Source of the DNA: Chthoniobacter flavus
GTDB lineage: Bacteria; Verrucomicrobiota; Verrucomicrobiia; Chthoniobacterales; Chthoniobacteraceae
Length of the DNA: 64,000 bases
Direction: 5' to 3'
Assembly: GCA_945861435.1 (NCBI GenBank)
Contig: CAMAUX010000001.1
Location: forward strand, 1-64,000
The notes beneath the pieces are model-generated. The model saw only the letters and a list, made by a program, of their open reading frames with translations. It was not told the DNA's origin and did no database searches. A program made the translations under genes and the position numbers. This document shows, piece by piece, positions 58,775-64,000 of this stretch. Within the stretch, counting starts at the first letter, position 1, and each line of letters starts with the position of its first letter.

Positions 58775-60124
58775 TTACTGTGCTTGTCCGATGGGAATCA
58801 GGTCGCTGGAGACCGTCACGGGGCGGTCGTCTGAGACGAGCGCGAACCAGACGGCCGCCTCTGCCGGGAGTCTGGCTTCGAAGGTGTTGTCGCCAGTGTC
58901 CGAGGCGGGAAGCGCGATCCATTCACGCTCGAGCACGGATTTGCGGAGGGCCTCGGGATCCTTGGCCGCTTCAGGGTCTGTGGCCTTGGACCAGTACACT
59001 TCGGTCTTGGTGAGCGGGTGTGGCGCGCTGACGCGGAAGCGTGCGAGGTGCGCGTCGCCAGTCTTCACCAGGCTGACGGTTGGGAACGGTTTCCCGATGC
59101 CTTTGAGATGGTACTCGAAGTAAGGCACCTCCATCGCGAGCCAGTTGGCGCGGCTGCCGATGAGCTGCGGAGGGCCCGCTTTGCCGGGTTCGAACACGGT
59201 GCCTCCCGGCACACGGATCTTGTGGTTGTCGTTGGGGGAATAGAGATGGTTCTTCTCGCTCGGGATCGCATCGAACGTTGCCTGCACAGACTCCGGCCAG
59301 CCGAAGAAATCGTTCGTTGCTGCGGCATGGAAGAAGGCAGCCTTCATCTGGGGAACACGACGGCCGGGATCGAGATCGCGAAGCCAGCGTTCGGTTTCTT
59401 CCGCAGTCATGTTTGCCGCGAGGCTTCCGGGCTTCGCGCCGGGACTGGGTTTGCCGCCGTGCCAACCACCTTTGTCGAAGAAGCCGCAGCCGTAGATGGC
59501 AAAGCCCGCCTTCACTTTGTCGCCTGCGAGTCCGCACACCATGGTGGTCATCGTTCCGCCCCACGATACGCCGACGACGCCGATGCGGTCAGTGTCCACA
59601 CCGGGTTGGGCGCGCAGCAGGTCGAGCGCTTTCATTGCGGCGAGCATGCCGTCGAAGATCACGCTGCGCGTGGTGTCGGGCTGCATGGTGTAACGGCCGT
59701 CGGCGTAGCCCTTGCTCATCGGCAGGTCGCCGTGCGTGAGCGGACTGTAGAGGCCCGGCATATCCGGTGCGACGGCGATGTAGCCGCGCTGTGCCCATGC
59801 CATCGCCTTCTCCTCCTCTGCAGAGCCGCCGGAGCCGTGCAGCACAAGGATCCCGGGATGCTTGCCCGGCGTCTTCGGCGCGGCGATGACGGCATACGCC
59901 TCATTCTTTTCGCGGATGCGGAACAGCACGCGCCGCACGGTGATGGAGTCGGGTGCCGGGATGATCTCGCGGGTGATCGGCGGCGCTTTGCCATCGAGAT
60001 AGGGGACAAAGGGATCGCCCTGCGGCTTGGATGCTGGTTTGGCCGCGGGCGTGGATTGGGCGTGGCACGTTGCGGCAAGGATGCCGAGCAGCGCGGAGAT
60101 AGTGAGAGAGGCAGTGCGGGTCAT
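58775..60124 (-). CDS. Secreted dienelactone-hydrolase/acetyl-xylan-esterase-like protein
   Basis: 449 residues from ATG 60124, signal peptide ending near CHAQ. The alpha/beta hydrolase core has GILVLHGSGGSAEEE, RGYIAVAPDMPG and the nucleophile Ser187 in VGVSWGG. A later NDNHKIRVPGG may hold a substrate loop. The C-terminal ~100 residues form a beta domain ahead of the end. Relatives deacetylate xylan or cleave lactones. It lies 56 nt after the DUF1592 gene, in the same direction. Confidence 0.75.
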   Translation of the reverse strand: MTRTASLTISALLGILAATCHAQSTPAAKPASKPQGDPFVPYLDGKAPPITREIIPAPDSITVRRVLFRIREKNEAYAVIAAPKTPGKHPGILVLHGSGGSAEEEKAMAWAQRGYIAVAPDMPGLYSPLTHGDLPMSKGYADGRYTMQPDTTRSVIFDGMLAAMKALDLLRAQPGVDTDRIGVVGVSWGGTMTTMVCGLAGDKVKAGFAIYGCGFFDKGGWHGGKPSPGAKPGSLAANMTAEETERWLRDLDPGRRVPQMKAAFFHAAATNDFFGWPESVQATFDAIPSEKNHLYSPNDNHKIRVPGGTVFEPGKAGPPQLIGSRANWLAMEVPYFEYHLKGIGKPFPTVSLVKTGDAHLARFRVSAPHPLTKTEVYWSKATDPEAAKDPEALRKSVLEREWIALPASDTGDNTFEARLPAEAAVWFALVSDDRPVTVSSDLIPIGQAQ

Positions 60125-60180
60125 TGAACGGGAAGGCGTGGGTTTCGCAGGGTGGGCGATGGAGCTGACCGGTCCGTGGG

Positions 60181-62727
60181 TTATGGCTGATGCATCAGCT
60201 CGCTTGTGGAGATGAGGTGGATCAGTTCCCGAAGACTGTGCCCTTTGGCTTTCCAGTCCGACTCGAGGCGGCGCAAAGCGGGTTGGTCGGCGAAGCCGAG
60301 CGGGCGACCGAGGGCGTAGGTCAGGAGGCGGTGTGCGAGGTTGTGCGCGAGGAGTTCGGGGTGTGCGACGAGGTAGGCGCGGATGTCGGCGGGGCTGCTT
60401 ACTGGCTGGCCGCGATACTCGCCTGTGGTGTCGATCGCGGCTCCGTTGGGATAAGCGGTGCGGCACTTGCCGATGGGGTCGTAGGATTCAAGCGCGTAGC
60501 CGAGCGGGTCGATCTTTGCGTGGCAGTCCGCGCAGGCTTGGACGGAGCGGTGTTTCTCCAACTGCTGCCGGATGGTGGTGGCGCCACGGATGTCGGGCTC
60601 AATGGGCGGCACATTCGGCGGAGGCGGGCTTGGGGGAGTGCCGAGGAGTTTCTCCAACATCCACACACCGCGCTTCACAGGAGAGGTTTCGACGCCATTT
60701 GAGGTGACGGTCAGGATACTGGCATGGCCAAGTAATCCGCGGCGTGGGAAGTGGGCGGGGAGAGTCGCGCGCTGCAGATTTTCGCCGCTGACTTCGGGCA
60801 GTTCATAGAGCCGGGCGAGGCCCGCATTGAGATACGTGAAGTCCGCATCGACGAGCGCGGTGACGGGTTGGTTGGTGCGAATGAGTTCGGCGACGAAACG
60901 CCAGGTTTCCTCCTTCATCGCGGGTTCCAGACGGTCGATGTGGTACGCGGGAAAGGTTTCCTTGGCGGGCGGCATGGTGCCGAGCTTGTTCAAGCCGAGC
61001 CATTGCTCGGTGAAGAGGCGCAAGAAACGGTCGCCGCGCGCCGAGTCGAGCAGACGGTCGGTTTCACGGCGGATGGTTGCGGAGTCGAGTGCACCTGCGG
61101 TTGCAAGTGCGCGCAGCGTTTCGTCCGGCGGACCTGCCGTGAGGAAGTAGGAGAGCCGCGCGGCCAACTGCATCGGCGTGATGGTTTTCGTTTTGGACTC
61201 CGGTTCGGTGAGAAACAGGAATTCCGACGAGCAAAGCAGCGCTTTGAATACGGGCCGGGCGGCGTCTGCGTAGCGGGTGTTGCCATCGAGACGTTTCTGG
61301 ACGGCGTCGATGTAAGGAGCGATGGCTGCGCCGTTCACCTCGTGCCGGAAGAGGCGGCTGGCGAGGTCCTGCAGAGCAGATTGCACGCGTGCCGGTTCGA
61401 CCTGTTTTTCATCGGGCGCGATGGCGGCGAACAGAAGCGCGCGGGCGGGGTGTGTTGCGTCGTCGCGCAGCGGGCCGGTGACCTGCCAGCGGCGCACGCG
61501 GATCTCGGGGCCCATGTAGAGATGCTGGTAGAGCTTGTCGCGCTCGGCGCGCAGGGCGAGGTTTTCCCAGACGTTCTTTTCGATCTTGGGAACGTGAGAG
61601 TCGTATTTGTAGAGCTTGGTGGAGACGAAGTTGCCGCGGGTTCCCTTGGGCGGTCCGTCGATCCATGCGAGGTAAGGCACGGTGCCGCGATCCAGCCAGA
61701 TGCGGGCGCGGACGGTCGTGTAGCGATCATCCGGCAATTCGGTGGAGTGGATGATGTTGGGCGGAATGAGCCGCCAGCCATTGCCCTTCATTCCCTCGCC
61801 CTGGCGTCCGATGCCTAATTGCATCGGCTGCGACTCGTCATAGTAGGACTTCAGATCTTTGTAATACGGCGTCAGGAGCCCGAGCATGAGATCCTTCCCA
61901 TAAGGATGATGGCGGTTCGCCGCGGTGGCTTCGACCTCGACCTCATACCAACCGGAATGCGGCACGCCGCTTTCGCCTAGGCCGCTTTGGAAGAGCTTGC
62001 TGTCGAAGATCAGCTCCTGGTTCCGCAAGCCGTGGCTGAGATGGATGTAAGCAGGTCCCTGCGCGTTCTCCGCGCTGATGACTCCGAGCCCGAAGGCGCC
62101 ATTGAGCTCGCGCATCTTGTCCGCGCTGTCTCTCCATTGCCGGGGCTCGGGTTTGCCGTTGGCATCGACAAGATCGTACGCGTGGTCGAGCACCGCATCG
62201 GCTGCCTTGAGATACTGCTCCACGTGATGCCGCGAGGTGCGCAACGCAGAGCCGATGTTGCGAAAGCCGTCCAGTTCTTCATCTCCGGGAAAGCTGGTGG
62301 TGGGGTCGAAGTCGCCTGTGAATCCGAAGACGTCCTGCACCGTGTGCAGATACTCCGCGCGGTTCAGCCGCCGATGGACGACGGTGCCGCCCCGGGTTTG
62401 TGCGGCGGATTGCGCGACGGTGAGCTGGGAGTCGATCCACTCAAGAATGGCCCGGCGTTCGGCATCGGTGGGCTGCTTCTTCTTTACCGGCGGCATCTCG
62501 CCGAGTTGGAGTTGGTGGAGCACCTCCTGCCAGCGCTCGGCGGTGGCAATATCCGGACCGATGGTCAGAGGCAGATCATCGAGCCGACGGTCGCCCTTTT
62601 GGGTGTCGGCGTCGTGGCAACCGAGGCAGTAGCGCGACAGGAAGGCGCCGGGTTTGAGGGGGGCGGGGTCCTCGGCGTGAAGGAAGCTGGATGCGATGAG
62701 AATCGCGGCGAAAGCCTGGAAACGCAT
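60181..62727 (-). CDS. DUF1592/DUF1588/DUF1585 cytochrome-type protein
   Basis: 848 residues from ATG 62727 with a signal peptide (about 1-18). The N-terminal PSCyt1-like c-type heme site is CLGCH (34-38). Then follow the DUF1587/1595 region (VVHRRLNRAEYLHTVQDVFG), DUF1592 (ARLSYFLTAGPPDETLRAL), DUF1588 (FTYLNAGLARLYELP, then RRGLLGHASILTVTSNG) and DUF1585 (ACADCHAKIDPLGYALESYDP) with a second heme-like CxxCH, ending in a Ser-Thr-Ser motif. This is the family paired with DUF1552 in PVC bacteria. The redox substrate is unknown. The start is 1 nt from the DUF1552 stop. Confidence 0.92.
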   Translation of the reverse strand: MRFQAFAAILIASSFLHAEDPAPLKPGAFLSRYCLGCHDADTQKGDRRLDDLPLTIGPDIATAERWQEVLHQLQLGEMPPVKKKQPTDAERRAILEWIDSQLTVAQSAAQTRGGTVVHRRLNRAEYLHTVQDVFGFTGDFDPTTSFPGDEELDGFRNIGSALRTSRHHVEQYLKAADAVLDHAYDLVDANGKPEPRQWRDSADKMRELNGAFGLGVISAENAQGPAYIHLSHGLRNQELIFDSKLFQSGLGESGVPHSGWYEVEVEATAANRHHPYGKDLMLGLLTPYYKDLKSYYDESQPMQLGIGRQGEGMKGNGWRLIPPNIIHSTELPDDRYTTVRARIWLDRGTVPYLAWIDGPPKGTRGNFVSTKLYKYDSHVPKIEKNVWENLALRAERDKLYQHLYMGPEIRVRRWQVTGPLRDDATHPARALLFAAIAPDEKQVEPARVQSALQDLASRLFRHEVNGAAIAPYIDAVQKRLDGNTRYADAARPVFKALLCSSEFLFLTEPESKTKTITPMQLAARLSYFLTAGPPDETLRALATAGALDSATIRRETDRLLDSARGDRFLRLFTEQWLGLNKLGTMPPAKETFPAYHIDRLEPAMKEETWRFVAELIRTNQPVTALVDADFTYLNAGLARLYELPEVSGENLQRATLPAHFPRRGLLGHASILTVTSNGVETSPVKRGVWMLEKLLGTPPSPPPPNVPPIEPDIRGATTIRQQLEKHRSVQACADCHAKIDPLGYALESYDPIGKCRTAYPNGAAIDTTGEYRGQPVSSPADIRAYLVAHPELLAHNLAHRLLTYALGRPLGFADQPALRRLESDWKAKGHSLRELIHLISTSELMHQP

Positions 62728-62728
62728 G

Positions 62729-63985
62729 CTACAGGAGCATTTGATTGAGGTTGCCTGTGCTCGAGCCGAAGCGGTCGCGTTCGATGCCCATCTGCTGAAG
62801 CAGCGTGACGAAGAGATTGCAGAGCGGAGTCTGCTGGCGGCCCTGCTTCGGGAAGAAGAGGTGATGCCCGTGCTTGAATCCACCGCCGGCGAGAAGCACC
62901 GGGAGGTTGGTGTTCGCGTGGGAGCTGGCATTGCCCATGCCACTGCCGAAGACCACGGTGGTGTTGTCCAGAAGGGAGGTGCCGCCGATGTCCTTCATCG
63001 AGGAAAGGCGTTCAAGGAAGTGGTCCAGCTCGGCCATGAGAGCCGACTCGATGACATGCAGCTGCCGCAGTTTGTCCGGATCCTGACCGCTGTGGGAGAG
63101 GTCGTGATAGCCGCGGTTGATGCCGCGCATGTTGGTCACGGGCAGGGCGCCGCCGATGTTGAGGGTGATGACGCGCGTGGCATCGGCCTGAAGTGCGAGA
63201 GCGGCCAGGTCGAAGTGGGCGCGCACACGCTCCATGCACCCTTCATTGCCACCCGCTGGCTTCGTCCCGTCGGTCGCCGGGGTTGGTTTGTCGAGCCATG
63301 CGGCCTGGGTGGTGTTGGATCGTTCGAAGTCACGGACCGCGCCGAGGAATTCGTCCAGCTTCTCGCGGTCCCACCGGTCCAGATCTGGAGCGAGGCGCCT
63401 TGCATCCTGTGCGAGCAGTGAGAGAACGGACTCATTCTCCGCGAGCTGTGCACGGCGCGCCTCCGTGGCGGATTTCTTCTGAGGCTTGAAGAGCATGTCA
63501 AAAGCGGCCCCCGGGTCTTCGAGTTTCGGGACCGCAATGCCTGAACGCGTCCATGAGATGGCATCGCCACCGCCCACTCCGAGGCAGAGCGACGGGAATC
63601 GGGTGAGGCCGCCGCAGTGTTCTTCGGCGAGCTGGTCCAACGACACACAGCCATCCGCAAACCCGGCCGCCTGCTCGCGGCGGACGCCACTGAGAAAGGC
63701 ATGCACTCCGTAGTGTCCCCCCTGCACGCCGGGATGCTCCAACTGGGAGAACACAGTCATCTTCCGGGTCCAGCGTTGCAGCGGTTGGAGCAGGGGGGTG
63801 AGCGCGAGATCCGGTCCGTGATCCGGTGGGAAGAACGACTCGGGACGGAGGCCGAAATCCAGCCCGACACAAACGAGACGGCGGGGCGCCGATGCAGCGT
63901 CCGCGGCGTGCAGCGCGCTGCGTGAGAGCCAGGGGAAGGAGAGCGCTGTGCCGCTGAGAGCGCGGAGGAAGTGTCTTCGGTTCAT
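62729..63985 (-). CDS. DUF1552 protein with twin-arginine-like signal
   Basis: 418 residues. The N-terminus MNRRHFLRALSGTALSF carries a twin-arginine-like motif, suggesting folded export. Family landmarks are GVQGGHYGVHAFLSGVRRE, VRDFERSNTTQAA, YHDLSHSGQD and the C-terminal PLCNLFVTLLQQMG. The fold is related to alkaline-phosphatase-like DUF1501/1552 proteins. Its stop is 1 nt from the DUF1592 start, so the pair is co-translated. The gene is complete, ending 15 nt from the window edge on its upstream side. Confidence 0.92.
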   Translation of the reverse strand: MNRRHFLRALSGTALSFPWLSRSALHAADAASAPRRLVCVGLDFGLRPESFFPPDHGPDLALTPLLQPLQRWTRKMTVFSQLEHPGVQGGHYGVHAFLSGVRREQAAGFADGCVSLDQLAEEHCGGLTRFPSLCLGVGGGDAISWTRSGIAVPKLEDPGAAFDMLFKPQKKSATEARRAQLAENESVLSLLAQDARRLAPDLDRWDREKLDEFLGAVRDFERSNTTQAAWLDKPTPATDGTKPAGGNEGCMERVRAHFDLAALALQADATRVITLNIGGALPVTNMRGINRGYHDLSHSGQDPDKLRQLHVIESALMAELDHFLERLSSMKDIGGTSLLDNTTVVFGSGMGNASSHANTNLPVLLAGGGFKHGHHLFFPKQGRQQTPLCNLFVTLLQQMGIERDRFGSSTGNLNQMLL

Positions 63986-64000
63986 GACTGCAGGGGTGGT

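Noticed and set aside
1-64000. CRISPR array or rRNA genes
   Set aside because: No regularly spaced repeats and no conserved rRNA segments were seen in the window.

Overview
The window is high-GC bacterial DNA, most probably from a Verrucomicrobiota (PVC group) genome. The basis is the mix of families: an adjacent DUF1592/DUF1552 pair, a PVC-type CxxCH heme protein with HEAT-like repeats, a DUF4838 protein, several secreted SGNH hydrolases and esterases, a PQQ-type propeller protein and a ceramidase-like protein. This placement rests on family recognition only.

Layout. (1) 167-7523 (+): a compact chemosensory operon, cheA-cheW-mcp-cheR-cheB-cheX-like-cheY-like, with small hairpins flanking both ends. 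(2) 16575-7928 (-): a seven-gene unit with tight or overlapping junctions. In order of transcription it encodes a small SH3-like protein, a MoxR-type AAA+ ATPase with a BRCT-like N-terminus, a vWA protein with an HExxH metallopeptidase-like domain, a dedicated sigma-70 factor, a winged-helix protein, a protein resembling a degenerate DnaB/RecA-type domain, and a UvrD-like SF1 helicase. A near-perfect consensus promoter (TTGACA, 16 nt, TATAAT) lies upstream, with a 9-bp inverted repeat around it. A DUF4407 membrane/coiled-coil gene diverges from it. This is the strongest candidate for an undescribed regulatory or conflict system. (3) 18619-25699 (+): secreted enzymes (ceramidase-like, metzincin-like, SGNH), a BamE-like lipoprotein, and an SPFH plus zinc-ribbon gene pair. 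(4) 25838-26281: tRNA-Pro(TGG) and tRNA-Ser(GGA), both on the minus strand. (5) 26403-39345 (-): GT9 glycosyltransferase, metallophosphoesterase, TPR protein and ABC exporter, then acylphosphatase, endonuclease III, a lipoprotein, a long TPR protein and a DUF3857/transglutaminase protein. (6) 39619-54640: secreted esterases, the heme-binding dehydrogenase-like protein and a long minus-strand cluster that looks devoted to polysaccharide or glycan use (PQQ propeller, LamG-like, M14 peptidase, DUF5009 acyltransferase, SGNH, DUF4838, Gfo/Idh/MocA). (7) 54655-58286: a probable insertion with a decayed DUF1552 tail at its left edge, a nucleotidyltransferase overlapping its small partner gene by 122 nt, a small membrane protein and an AbiEi/AbiEii toxin-antitoxin pair. 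(8) 58775-63985 (-): DUF1552, DUF1592 cytochrome-type and dienelactone-hydrolase-like esterase genes.

The chemosensory operon would couple receptor signals to response regulators. The MoxR/vWA/sigma operon carries its own transcription factors (sigma, winged helix) beside nucleic-acid ATPases, which suggests a switchable, self-regulated module. Most remaining loci are secreted or envelope enzymes for degrading complex carbon sources.
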